DNA of 33,519 nt, taken from contig JACDEU010000030.1 in assembly GCA_013816245.1 (NCBI GenBank), positions 1-33,519 on the forward strand, written 5' to 3'. The stretch's first letter is position 1. Every line of letters starts with the position of its first letter. The DNA is from Actinomycetota bacterium. Its GTDB lineage: Bacteria; Actinomycetota; Thermoleophilia; Gaiellales; Gaiellaceae. Shown here in pieces: positions 15,505-23,024 of this stretch. A model generated the notes under the pieces. That model saw only the letters and a program-made list of their open reading frames with translations, searched no databases and was not told where the DNA came from. The position numbers and the translations under genes were made by a program.

Positions 15505-15903
15505 CTAGCCGACCCGCTCCGCGAACACCCAGACCTGGCCCTCGGGATCCGTCGCGGTGAAGCGACGATCTCCTTTGGGAGAGAGCTCGAGATCGGTCAC
15601 CTCGGCTCCCGCCTCCTGAGCTCGGTGGTGCAGAGCATCGACGCCATCCACATAGACATGGACAAGCGAGGGCGGGTGCGCTCCGAGTGTCTTCGGGCTG
15701 GAGAATCCCTCCCCGGCCTGGCCGAGCATGACGAGGCCGTCCTCGCCGAGGAGAAGCTCGGTGTGTGTGCGCCCGGCCCCTCCCGTCTGGGACAAGCGTT
15801 CCTCGAAACCGAAGGCTTCCTTCAGGTAGTCGATGACTCGCGGCGCGTCCTCGTACAGAAGATACGGCGAGACTCTTTGATAGCCCGGCGGTGGATTGCT
15901 CAT
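15505..15903 (-). CDS. VOC (glyoxalase/bleomycin-resistance fold) protein
   Basis: 132 aa from the ATG at 15903. Single VOC unit pair: RVSPYLLYEDAPRVIDYLKEAFGF begins the first beta-alpha-beta unit (positions about 10-33), HTELLLGEDGLVMLG follows, and HVYVDGVDALHHRAQEAGAEV with DPEGQVWVFAE ends the second. This is the PhnB-like branch, in which the metal site is often incomplete. Function unknown; VOC proteins include isomerases, dioxygenases and drug-binding proteins. It is divergent from the DDN-type oxidoreductase across 58 bp. A longer in-frame extension upstream is antisense to that gene and is not credible. Confidence 0.85.
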   Translation of the reverse strand: MSNPPPGYQRVSPYLLYEDAPRVIDYLKEAFGFEERLSQTGGAGRTHTELLLGEDGLVMLGQAGEGFSSPKTLGAHPPSLVHVYVDGVDALHHRAQEAGAEVTDLELSPKGDRRFTATDPEGQVWVFAERVG

Positions 15904-15961
15904 CGCGTGAGCTGATTCCCGCTCCTTAGCGAGTCGAATCCTGATCGGCATACTGCTCAGC

Positions 15962-16411
15962 ATGTCCATGCTGCGTTTGACGTTCCGACGCTGGCTGATC
16001 AGAGGCCTGAGCAGGTTGCACTTGGCTCTCCACCGCCTCAGCCGCGGTCGCTTGCTCGGCAGGCTGGCAGGAATGCCGGTGCTACTGCTTACCACGACCG
16101 GCCGGCGATCGGGCAAGGCGCGCACAACACCTCTCACCTTTTTCCGCGACGGGCGCGATCTCGTGGTGATCGCGTCGAACGGCGGCGCGGATCGACCTCC
16201 CGACTGGTCGCTCAACCTCCAGCAGAACCCGCGCGCAGTCGTGGAGATCGGCACCGACCAGCTGACAGTCCAGGCTAGTACCGCATCGCCTGAAAAGCGA
16301 GAGCGCTTGTGGCCGGGGATCACTGCTACCTATCCCGGCTACGCCGCGTATCAGCAGAAGACGTCGCGCCGGATACCGGTCCTGATCCTCACACCCCACC
16401 AGGAGCCATGA
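15962..16411 (+). CDS. DDN-type nitroreductase/quinone reductase family (F420-dependent-like oxidoreductase)
   Basis: 149 aa (ATG at 15962, or 15968). The split-barrel FDOR signature is clear: VLLLTTTGRRSGKARTTPL, then DGRDLVVIASNGGADRPPDW, then NLQQNPRAVVEIG. Proteins of this family (Mycobacterium Ddn relatives) use deazaflavin F420 to reduce quinones or nitro compounds; a basic, amphipathic N-terminus suggests membrane association. It is the first gene of a tight rightward operon, and its stop overlaps the GFA gene start (ATGA). F420 dependence is inferred from the family. Confidence 0.88.
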   Translation: MSMLRLTFRRWLIRGLSRLHLALHRLSRGRLLGRLAGMPVLLLTTTGRRSGKARTTPLTFFRDGRDLVVIASNGGADRPPDWSLNLQQNPRAVVEIGTDQLTVQASTASPEKRERLWPGITATYPGYAAYQQKTSRRIPVLILTPHQEP

Positions 16412-16806
16412 CGGACCGGGTCATCGAGGGGAAGTGCGAGTGCGGCGCGGTCAGGTACGCGGTCTCGGACTCGTTCCTCTACGCGTCCAACTGCCACTGC
16501 TCCAACTGCCGGGCAGGGACCGGCTCGGCCTTCAAACCGTTCGCCGGCATCGAGCGGGAGAAACTGCGGATCACCGAAGGCGGTGATCGACTCCTCGTGT
16601 TCGGAGACCCAGACGAGAACCACACTCGTTGCGGGAGGTGCGGGTCACTTCTCTTCTCCGTCGTACGGAGCGGCGAGTACGTGCACGTCGCGATGGGATC
16701 GCTCGTCGATGCACCCTCGCTTCGTCCGACGAAGCACATCTTCGTCGGATCCAAGGCAGAGTGGTTCGAGATCACCGACGACCTGCCGCAACATGATGAT
16801 TACTAA
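16408..16806 (+). CDS. GFA-family (glutathione-dependent formaldehyde-activating-like) zinc protein
   Basis: 132 aa from the ATG at 16408, with AGGAG just upstream and a 4-nt overlap with the oxidoreductase stop. The Zn-binding cysteines follow the GFA pattern: GKCECGAVRY, then SNCHCSNCRAGTGSAF, then HTRCGRCGSLLF. The family is named for an S-hydroxymethylglutathione synthase, but most members are of unknown function and many bacteria with them lack glutathione. It sits between an F420-type reductase and a VOC protein; a role in thiol or aldehyde chemistry is inference. Confidence 0.9.
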   Translation: MTDRVIEGKCECGAVRYAVSDSFLYASNCHCSNCRAGTGSAFKPFAGIEREKLRITEGGDRLLVFGDPDENHTRCGRCGSLLFSVVRSGEYVHVAMGSLVDAPSLRPTKHIFVGSKAEWFEITDDLPQHDDY

Positions 16807-16816
16807 GGAGGTGTAT

Positions 16817-17209
16817 GTGAGCACGTCGCTGAACAGTGTTGGTGCGATCACCCTGTTCGTCGAAGACCTGGAGGGTTCGAAGGCGTTTTACCAGGAGGTC
16901 TTCGCCGTGCCGGTCATCTTCGAAGACGAGAGCTCCGCGGCCTTCAAGTTCGAGAACACGATCGTCAATCTCCTGATCGTTTCAGAAGCACGCGAGCTGA
17001 TCGCCCCCGGGGCTGTCGCAAGTCGCGACGCCGGATCGCATGTCCAGTTCACCATCTGGGTGAATGACGCGGATGCAGTCTGCGCGGAGCTGGACACGCG
17101 TGGGGTGAAGTTGCTCAACGGCCCGATCGACAGGGAATGGGGAATGCGCACTGCCACGTTCACTGACCCGAGCGGCCATATCTGGGAGATCGCGCAGAAG
17201 CTGCCGTGA
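16817..17209 (+). CDS. VOC family protein
   Basis: 130 aa from the GTG at 16817, chosen because AAGGAGGT lies directly upstream (about 5 nt). The nearest ATGs (16793, 16796) lie inside the GFA gene. The VOC pattern is GAITLFVEDLEGSKAFYQEVF, then NTIVNLLIVSEARELIAPG, HVQFTIWVNDADAVCAELDTRG and ATFTDPSGHIWEIAQKLP. Potential metal ligands (His and Glu in the last strand) are retained. It is the third gene of the operon; its TGA overlaps the GTG of the small gene that follows. Confidence 0.9.
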   Translation: MSTSLNSVGAITLFVEDLEGSKAFYQEVFAVPVIFEDESSAAFKFENTIVNLLIVSEARELIAPGAVASRDAGSHVQFTIWVNDADAVCAELDTRGVKLLNGPIDREWGMRTATFTDPSGHIWEIAQKLP

Positions 17210-17406
17210 CGCGAGAGTTCGATCACGGCCACGAGCCGAGAGCCGAGGAGATCGCCCTGCATCAGCGATTCCTGACACTGAAAGGGCAGATGGAGGCGGC
17301 GCAGTCGGAAGGCAGTGAAACCGAGGGCCGGCGGCTGCGGCCCCTGCTCGAACGCGCGCGGAAGCGTTGGCTTGCCGCGAACCTCCGCGTCACCCGCGGC
17401 CGTTGA
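17206..17406 (+). CDS. Small charged hypothetical protein (66 aa)
   Basis: GTG start at 17206 overlapping the stop of the VOC gene (GTGA). It ends 5 bp before the LanC-like start. The product is highly charged and probably helical, with EEIALHQRFLTLKGQMEAAQ and RRLRPLLERARKRWLAANLR. It has no cysteine, no signal peptide and no membrane segment, so it is not a lanthipeptide precursor for the LanC-like protein. I do not recognise the family. Its position between two well-predicted genes with overlapping codons supports it being real. Confidence 0.6.
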   Translation: MTREFDHGHEPRAEEIALHQRFLTLKGQMEAAQSEGSETEGRRLRPLLERARKRWLAANLRVTRGR

Positions 17407-17411
17407 GCGTG

Positions 17412-18566
17412 ATGCTCTACTCACCGGAAGCCCACGAGCCGCTCGAATCGGGGCCGTGGGACCCAGAGGTGGCGCTGACCGCGATCCGCGAGATCGCGGC
17501 CGACTGTGACGCGTCGCTCGAATCGCTCTACTGGCCCGTGCATCCGCGCGACGACGACGCAACCGGGCCGTACACGACCCTCTACGAGGGCTCGGCGGGC
17601 GTGATCTACGCGCTCGACCTCCTCGCGCGCCGCGGCTTCATCGAGGCGGCCCGAGACAACGTCCCGGTGCTCGAGCAGGCTCTCGAGGTGTACCGGGCCG
17701 ACCCGAAGCTCGAGGTGTGGGCACACGTGCCGAGCATCTGGGTCGGCGAGACGGGGATCCTGCTCACCCTGCACCGATTGGCGCCGTCCAGGGAGGTCGG
17801 CGACCGTATCGCCGAGCTCGTGGCCGCGAACGTCGACGATCCGCACCGCGAGTTTATGTACGGCAGCCCCGGCACGATGCTCGCCGCCCGCGCAATCGAT
17901 CGGCTCGACTTGTGGCGCGAGAGCGCCGACCATCTCCGCGGCACGTGGGAAGACTCGGGCGTCTGGACTCAAGACTTCCCGACCGGCATACAGCAGTTCA
18001 TCGGGCCGGCCCACGGCTTTGCCGGCTGTGTCGCGGCGCTCGTTCACGAGCCGGACGAGGAGCTGCACCGGCGCGCAAGCGAAACGTTTGCGCGGCTCGC
18101 GCTCGAGGAGGATGGGCTCGCGAACTGGGCACCGAATGTCGGCGCGGAGCTCGTTCAGCGAGACGGGACGATCCGGGTGCAGTGGTGCCACGGCGCACCC
18201 GGAATGGTTGCGTGCCTCGCGGAGATCGCACCGGGCGACGACGAGCACGAGCGCCTGCTGATCGCCGGCGGCGAGCTGACATGGCGCGCGGGCCCGCTCG
18301 CGAAGGGCGCGAACCTGTGCCACGGCACAGCCGGAAACGGGCTTGCCTTGCTGAAGCTGTTTCGCCGAACCGGCGACGAGCTGTGGCTGGAGCGCGCTCG
18401 CGCGTTTGCCATGCACGCGGTCGCCCAGGTCGAGCGAGAGCGGCGCGCGCTTGGCCGGGGGCACTACTCGTTGTGGACGGGTGACCCGGGCACTGCGCTC
18501 TATCTCGCGCTCTGTCTCGACGGCAGCGCGTCGCTACCGGGCTTCGACGACAACGACTTCGTCTAG
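17412..18566 (+). CDS. Stand-alone LanC-like protein (lanthionine synthetase C-like)
   Basis: 384 aa from the ATG at 17412 (GTG at 17409 also possible). The alpha/alpha-toroid repeats carry the GxxG motifs: TLYEGSAGVIYAL, WVGETGILLTLH, MYGSPGTMLAA, GPAHGFAGCVAAL, QWCHGAPGMVACL, NLCHGTAGNGLALL and SLWTGDPGTALYL. The zinc ligands expected for LanC cyclases are present: Cys259 (WCHG) and Cys303-His304 (LCHG). There is no LanB/LanM dehydratase and no cysteine-bearing precursor nearby, so it is closer to LanC-like (LANCL-type) proteins, whose eukaryotic members add glutathione to dehydroamino acids. It ends a five-gene operon with GFA and VOC proteins. Substrate unknown. Confidence 0.88.
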   Translation: MLYSPEAHEPLESGPWDPEVALTAIREIAADCDASLESLYWPVHPRDDDATGPYTTLYEGSAGVIYALDLLARRGFIEAARDNVPVLEQALEVYRADPKLEVWAHVPSIWVGETGILLTLHRLAPSREVGDRIAELVAANVDDPHREFMYGSPGTMLAARAIDRLDLWRESADHLRGTWEDSGVWTQDFPTGIQQFIGPAHGFAGCVAALVHEPDEELHRRASETFARLALEEDGLANWAPNVGAELVQRDGTIRVQWCHGAPGMVACLAEIAPGDDEHERLLIAGGELTWRAGPLAKGANLCHGTAGNGLALLKLFRRTGDELWLERARAFAMHAVAQVERERRALGRGHYSLWTGDPGTALYLALCLDGSASLPGFDDNDFV

Positions 18567-18883
18567 CGTCTAGAGCGGCCGTCGCCGCTGTTCCCGAGGA
18601 CGATCTCGATCTGGTCGGCATCGCAGTCCGCGGCCCGCAAAAGACGATCGACAAGATCCTCTTGACTAGCTCCGCCCGCTCGACTGATTCAAGACATGCC
18701 GCCGCGGCCCTGTCCGTACGGGCGCTTCTCAAGGTCTGACCCGAAGACAGCGGCCGAAGCGGACGTCTGTGGAAACCAGGCTTCCGCACCTGTTTGTGCC
18801 GTCATTCACTCAAATGACGGAATCCCGGACGCCTGCACGGCGGTTCGGGAATGTCCGCTGAGCCCCAAGACGTTGGAGAGGGT
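18567..18883. other. 317-bp gene-poor gap with one hairpin (18799-18820)
   Basis: No convincing gene is seen. The only clear structure besides the hairpin next to the LanC-like stop is CCGTCATT (18799-18806) and AATGACGG (18813-18820), an 8-bp perfect stem with a 6-nt loop, about 65 bp before the next gene. It may mark a short dispersed repeat or an mRNA 5' structure. Short open frames here have no recognisable protein content. Confidence 0.5.
18574..18589 (+). terminator. Possible terminator hairpin after the LanC-like operon
   Basis: AGCGGC-CGTC-GCCGCT forms a 6-bp GC-rich stem with a 4-nt loop, starting 8 bp after the stop codon. It is followed by GTTCCC rather than a T-run, so termination is plausible but not certain. 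Confidence 0.35.
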
Positions 18884-19288
18884 ATGCCACATGTCACAGA
18901 GTTACGCGTTGCGCTCACGGTCTCCGATTTCGACGAAGCCGTTCGCTTCTACCGCGACGCGCTCGGGCTCGAACAGCTGGCCGACTGGAGTAGCGACGAA
19001 GGCCGCGTCATCCTGCTCTCGGCCGGCCGGGCGACGCTCGAGCTCTTCGATCAGGCGCAGGCCGAGAAGGTCGACACGATCGAAGCCGGCCACCGGGTGT
19101 CCGGCGTGGTGAGGCTTGCGCTCGAGGTCGCAGACAGCGTCGAGACCGCCCGGACACTCGTTGCGGCCGGGGCCGAGGAAGTTGCACCCCCGGTCACCAC
19201 GCCATGGGGCGATCTCAACGTGCGTGTGCGAGCGCCGGATGGGATGCAGTTGACGTTGTTCGCCGCCGACCAGGATCGAACGCGCTAG
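18884..19288 (+). CDS. VOC family protein
   Basis: 134 aa from the ATG at 18884, with GGAG 5 nt upstream. The pattern is clear: TELRVALTVSDFDEAVRFYRD at the start (about residues 5-25), LGLEQLADWSSDEGRVILLSAGRATLELF following, then RLALEVADSVETARTLVAAGAE and APPVTTPWGDLNVRVRAPDGMQLTLF. The last strand lacks the acidic metal ligand usual in glyoxalase I (QLTLF in place of a Glu-bearing strand), so it may be a binding protein rather than a metalloenzyme. The following small winged-helix gene starts immediately after its stop. Confidence 0.88.
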   Translation: MPHVTELRVALTVSDFDEAVRFYRDALGLEQLADWSSDEGRVILLSAGRATLELFDQAQAEKVDTIEAGHRVSGVVRLALEVADSVETARTLVAAGAEEVAPPVTTPWGDLNVRVRAPDGMQLTLFAADQDRTR

Positions 19289-19516
19289 ATGAACGAGATG
19301 CCTGCCGTAACCGCACCCACCGTTCAGCTGCTCGTTTGGATAAACGAGCAGTCACGAAGCGATGCCGAGACGACCGAGGCATGGAAGACGTCATGCCCAC
19401 GACTCGCTGTGTGGGAAGACGCGCTGGCTGACGACCTCGTTCGCATCGACCGAGGATGCGTGCTGCTGACGGCGGCGGGCAGGGATCTTCTCACCGCTCG
19501 CCAGGCGACCCGCTAG
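19289..19516 (+). CDS. Small winged-helix-like protein (75 aa)
   Basis: The ATG directly follows the VOC stop (TAG ATG), so the two are probably co-translated. The C-terminal half, RLAVWEDALADDLVRIDRG followed by CVLLTAAGRDLLTA, has the turn-wing pattern of small winged helices in which a GxVxLTxAGRxLL strand ends the domain. The N-terminal half (VQLLVWINEQSRSDAETTEAW) could be the first helix. DNA binding is inferred. It converges on the alpha/beta hydrolase gene with a 9-bp gap. Confidence 0.55.
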   Translation: MNEMPAVTAPTVQLLVWINEQSRSDAETTEAWKTSCPRLAVWEDALADDLVRIDRGCVLLTAAGRDLLTARQATR

Positions 19517-19525
19517 CGCTCCTCG

Positions 19526-20242
19526 TCATTCGGCGCTGGGAGCCTGAGCCTTGGCGACGTCGCCGATGATCGCGGCGAGCTCCCGGGGGCGCGACCACAT
19601 CGGCCAGTGGCTCGTCGGGAGGTCGACGTAAGTCAGATCGCGCAGCTCCGTCAGGCCACCGAGCCACGCATAGCCCTTCTCGGCGAAGCCTTTTACCTGC
19701 TCGGACGTGAAACCCGTGCACACGACCGTGCTCGGCACGTCCAGGCGCGCGTCATTGGTCAGCTCGGCCGCCTCGCGCACCGCGCCGGCCGGTTCGGGAA
19801 CAGCGCGCCGCTGGAACGTCTTGAGCTGTTGCTCGCTGAGCCCGTCGAGGTTTTCTTCCGCCGCGAGAGCTTCTCTCGACGGCAGCGGCACTTCGTCTCC
19901 GGTGACGTCGGGGTCGAGCGCACCCTTCGCCGGGGCTGAATCGACGTAGACCATCGCGGCGATCTGCTCGGGGATGCGATCGCTTGCGCCGTAGCCGGGG
20001 GCCCCCGCACCGCTGTGCACGACGAGCACGGCGGGAGCTCCCGCCGCCGTCACCGCCTCGCAGATCGCGTCGACATGGTCCGACATCGAGATCCCGGATC
20101 GGTCCGCGTCAGCCGACTCGAGCCCGGGCAACGTCAACGCGGTGACGTCGTGGCCGTCCGCGCGCAATGCGTCGGCGACCTCGTCCCACGCCCACGCGCC
20201 GAGCCAGAACCCGGGAACCAGCACAATCGGTGCGGAAGTCAT
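19526..20242 (-). CDS. Alpha/beta fold hydrolase
   Basis: 238 aa, ATG at 20242. Starts APIVLVPGFWLGAWAWDEVA (oxyanion region and first strand), then HDVTALTLPGL. The nucleophile elbow is VLVVHSGAGAPGYGA (Ser in HSGAG), the acid is likely in the strand VPSTVVCTGF or after it, and the catalytic His lies in LPTSHWPMWSRP. This resembles the esterase/hydroxynitrile-lyase-like branch of actinobacterial hydrolases; substrate unknown. It follows the MBL-fold gene at 20268 by 25 bp on the same strand, so the two are probably co-transcribed. Confidence 0.88.
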   Translation of the reverse strand: MTSAPIVLVPGFWLGAWAWDEVADALRADGHDVTALTLPGLESADADRSGISMSDHVDAICEAVTAAGAPAVLVVHSGAGAPGYGASDRIPEQIAAMVYVDSAPAKGALDPDVTGDEVPLPSREALAAEENLDGLSEQQLKTFQRRAVPEPAGAVREAAELTNDARLDVPSTVVCTGFTSEQVKGFAEKGYAWLGGLTELRDLTYVDLPTSHWPMWSRPRELAAIIGDVAKAQAPSAE

Positions 20243-20267
20243 TGCTCAACCCTAAAGGGATCGCTGT

Positions 20268-20930
20268 TCAGGAAAGCGCCTGCTCGAGGTCGGCCCGGGT
20301 GAAGGGGACGCCGTGTGTCGCGAGCATGTGTTCCACGGGCAGGTCGAGCAATGGACGCAGACCGTCGACGACCTGCTCACGCGTCACGTCCGGGTCGAGC
20401 CACCGGGGATTGATGAAGAGCCCGTCACCAAAGTCGACGAGCGTGTCGCCGGCGATCACCGCTCGGCGGCTCTCGATCCAGAGCACCATGTCGTTCGGCT
20501 TTTGTCCGGCAAAAGCTTCGACCCCGACGTCCAGTCGGTCGCCCGCGGTATACGGGTGCGCCTCGCCCATGCCTTCCTTGAGGAGCCAGACGACGTCGGG
20601 GCTGCCGTCGCCCGCCTGCTCGGCTGTGATGCCGTACTTCTGCATCAGGTATTCGGCGCTATCAGGCCGAGGCGTGTACACGGGCACGGCGAGCCGCTCA
20701 ACGAGACTTCGCGAGTCGCGCTCGTGCCACGGGCATGTGAGCACGATCGCTGTGTCGCGGTCAGCTGCAAGCCCCTCGATCTCGGCGGGTACGGCAAGCG
20801 GATCAAAGAGGAGCAGCCGCTCTCCGTCGTCGATCGCATAGGACGAGACCTCCGGGCCCCACGGCTCGGTCGCCCTCCACTCCGGGTGCGGCGCCTCCCA
20901 GTGCCACAGGCCGGGTCGCAACTCACGCAT
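20268..20930 (-). CDS. Metallo-beta-lactamase-fold protein with degenerate metal motif (second copy)
   Basis: 220 aa, ATG at 20928-20930. It shares its plan with the protein at 6264: RPGLWHWEAPHPEW, LLLFDPLAVPAEIEG, VLTCPWHERDSRSL in place of HxHxDH, AVIAGDTLVDFGDG and LRPLLDLPVEHMLATHGVPF. The last block is nearly identical to LRPLLDLPVERVLVSHGIPI in the other copy. The Asp of the GD strand and the terminal His remain, but the first metal site looks rebuilt. It is upstream of the alpha/beta hydrolase gene. Function unknown; a hydrolase or binding role is possible. Confidence 0.72.
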   Translation of the reverse strand: MRELRPGLWHWEAPHPEWRATEPWGPEVSSYAIDDGERLLLFDPLAVPAEIEGLAADRDTAIVLTCPWHERDSRSLVERLAVPVYTPRPDSAEYLMQKYGITAEQAGDGSPDVVWLLKEGMGEAHPYTAGDRLDVGVEAFAGQKPNDMVLWIESRRAVIAGDTLVDFGDGLFINPRWLDPDVTREQVVDGLRPLLDLPVEHMLATHGVPFTRADLEQALS

Positions 20931-21010
20931 GCCGTGATGCTACCGAACAGTCTGTGCAGCCAAGGACGAGCAACGACGGCGGTAACCTTCTGCCGTTGAC
21001 GATTCTCGCG

Positions 21011-21546
21011 ATGAAACTCTTGTTGGCACCGAGCTTGATCGTCGTCGCGTCGGTCGTCGCGCGCCGCTTCGGCGTCCGCGTGGGCGGCGTGGTAGCCGTG
21101 CGTGTGGTGCGACGCTTCTGCTTCTGCCTCGTCCAGACGCCGCGGCTGTGTCGTCTCTCTCGCATCCGCGGTGGGACCTGCCGCTACGCGCGGCGTGCGC
21201 GGTGATCCCTGTCGTCGCCGTCACGGGTGCCGCGAGCCTCCTTGGTCCGCACATGAGCGGCCTGTTGACCGCGTTCCCGGTCATCACGCCGGTGCTCGCC
21301 GCATTCACGCACGCGCAACGAGGAGCAAAGGAGGCGGCGCGACTCCTTCACGGGATGACGATGGGGTTTTTCGCGTACGCGTTGTTCTGCTTCACCGTCA
21401 GCGCCGGCGTCGTAGGTCTGGGCGTTCCGGCAACGTTCGCCCTCGCGACTGTCCTCGCACTGGTGGCCCAGGGAGTAGCTCTGGCGTTTGCCAACCGGAG
21501 CGAGCAAGCTTCCGCCGTCGCTCCTCCTTTAACCTTCGAAGCGTGA
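21011..21546 (+). pseudogene. Membrane protein gene with internal deletion and frameshift
   Basis: The ATG at 21011 begins MKLLLAPSLIVVASVVARRF, a typical start of an actinobacterial multi-pass membrane protein family, but this frame loses its sense after GVRVGGVVA (about 21097). A different frame, open from 21001, picks up with TLLLLPRPDAAAV and continues as PRWDLPLRAACAVIPVVAVTG, then GLLTAFPVITPVLAAFTHAQ, to the stop at 21544. In the family, as I recall it, about 90-100 residues of membrane segments lie between these parts. The join therefore looks like a deletion that also shifted the frame. A GTG at 21148 could still express the C-terminal half (132 aa, three membrane segments). No homology search was possible. 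Confidence 0.55.
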
Positions 21547-21974
21547 CGCCGAAAGATCATCCGAATGGCGAGGCCGCTTCAGCGAAGATCACCAAGCGGA
21601 TCGAAGAGCTCGGGGACTGGAGAGGAGAGACCTTGGCTCATGTCCGTCAGCTCATCCACGATGCCGACCCCGACATCGAGGAAGAGTGGAAGTGGGAGAA
21701 ACCAAAATCCTCCGGAACGCCCGTCTGGTCCCATGACGGCGGCGTCTGCACTGGGGAGTCGTACAAGCAGGTCGTGAAGCTCACCTTCTTTCGCGGCGCC
21801 TCCATCAAAGACCCGAAGAAGCTCTTCAATTCCAGCCTGGAAGGAAACGTGCGTCGTGCGATCGACCTCCGCGAAGGGGAGAAGATCGACGAAGCTGCCT
21901 TCAAGCAACTCATCCGCGCTGCGGTGGCGGCCAACTCCGAGGCGCACGCTCAACGGGCAGCGAAGAAGAAGTAA
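21543..21974 (+). CDS. DUF1801-type (YdhG-like) protein
   Basis: 143 aa from the GTG at 21543, whose GTGA overlaps the stop of the preceding membrane-protein frame. RGETLAHVRQLIHDADPDIEEEWKWEKP and PVWSHDGGVCTGESYKQVVKLTFFRGA match the DUF1801 core (a small alpha/beta domain with conserved E-W-K and KLTFF strands), and the tail SEAHAQRAAKKK is lysine-rich. Function unknown. The overlap implies translational coupling to the decayed gene. The stronger upstream reading frame is a shadow of that gene. Confidence 0.75.
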   Translation: MTPKDHPNGEAASAKITKRIEELGDWRGETLAHVRQLIHDADPDIEEEWKWEKPKSSGTPVWSHDGGVCTGESYKQVVKLTFFRGASIKDPKKLFNSSLEGNVRRAIDLREGEKIDEAAFKQLIRAAVAANSEAHAQRAAKKK

Positions 21975-22039
21975 GCCCGGCTCTCGCCGAGGTTCTGGAA
22001 ACCTGAGACAAGAGGCGGCTCGACCCTTAGAACCAGCAG

Positions 22040-22915
22040 CTACTTCGATCGAGCCATCACGTGCTTTACCGCGGCGACGACCCGGTCGAGGTCAGTCGCC
22101 CAGATCTCATGTCCAGCACCCCTGACCGCGACGAATCGGCCCTCTGGACTCAAGGCGGCGAGAGCCCGTTGGGCAGCTTCGAGTTGCCCAACGACCTTGT
22201 TGCAATAGAGATCAGTCCCGCCGCTGCAATCCTCGGCGTACATGATCGTGTAGGGCATGTGCTGGGGAAACGGTTTCTGGACCAAAGCGTCAGAACCGCG
22301 AGTGTCGACCGGCTCCTCCGGTACGCCACCTGTCAACGGCCTGATCTCGTTCTCAACGAGCTCTTTCCGTGAGACGATCGGACGAAGCCGCCTCAACCAG
22401 TCGTGGTACGTCGGCCCCGGGTTCATGGAGACAAACCCCACCAAGTCATCGGGATAGAGCTGCGCATAAAGCAGCACCATGCTGCCGCCGAGGGAGTGCC
22501 CGACAAGGAAGTAGGGCTTGGGGAAACCACCCGCAGCTAGAACGGTACGCAGATCCGTGAGCAGGGCGCCGAGGGGCCGTGGGTGATCAGCAACTGGATC
22601 GCTACCGCCGAACCCCGCTCGGTCGTAACTGCAGACCAAGCCGATCCCGGTCAACGCTTGCGCAACAGGTTGGAGCTCGGTCGCGCCGTTACCCTGTCCC
22701 GCCTCCAACACGAAGGTCGGTTGGCCGGAAACGACCCTCCCCTCGCACCGACCAGAAAGCAATCGCTCGCCGACTCTCACGGTGAATGGCCCCAACGCTT
22801 TCGGGTGACTGAGCGTCGAAGACTGGCTGGCGCCCACATTCCCGCCGCCGCAGCCCGCAGACGCGAGCAGGCCTAGTACGAGCACGAGCACACAACCGAT
22901 CTCCCGCGACTGCAT
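22040..22915 (-). CDS. Alpha/beta hydrolase lipoprotein
   Basis: 291 aa from the ATG at 22915, preferred over a TTG at 22918 because GAGG sits 5 nt upstream. The signal peptide ends in the lipobox LLASAGC (Cys22). The mature part has TFVLEAGQGNGATELQPVA, SYDRAGFGGSDP, the nucleophile elbow YFLVGHSLGGSMVLLYA (Ser in GHSLGG) and the catalytic His in AVRGAGHEIWATD. Two cysteines (EDCSGGTDLYCNK) may form a disulphide, as expected outside the cell. A surface-anchored hydrolase of unknown substrate is likely. Confidence 0.85.
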   Translation of the reverse strand: MQSREIGCVLVLVLGLLASAGCGGGNVGASQSSTLSHPKALGPFTVRVGERLLSGRCEGRVVSGQPTFVLEAGQGNGATELQPVAQALTGIGLVCSYDRAGFGGSDPVADHPRPLGALLTDLRTVLAAGGFPKPYFLVGHSLGGSMVLLYAQLYPDDLVGFVSMNPGPTYHDWLRRLRPIVSRKELVENEIRPLTGGVPEEPVDTRGSDALVQKPFPQHMPYTIMYAEDCSGGTDLYCNKVVGQLEAAQRALAALSPEGRFVAVRGAGHEIWATDLDRVVAAVKHVMARSK

Positions 22916-23024
22916 CAAATCCTCACCTGATCGATATCGCGCTCGATTCTATGAGCCTAAATCGGCCCCGAGCAACGGCTCTTATCACCGCCGCCGTTGC
23001 GCTCGCAGTAACAGGACAGTCGAA

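Noticed and set aside
17206-17406. Lanthipeptide precursor for the LanC-like protein
   Set aside because: No cysteine, no leader-like pattern and no dehydratase gene in the window.
18662-18690. Promoter with TTGACT as -35 before the VOC gene at 18884
   Set aside because: No acceptable -10 at 16-18 bp, and the site is about 200 bp from the start codon.
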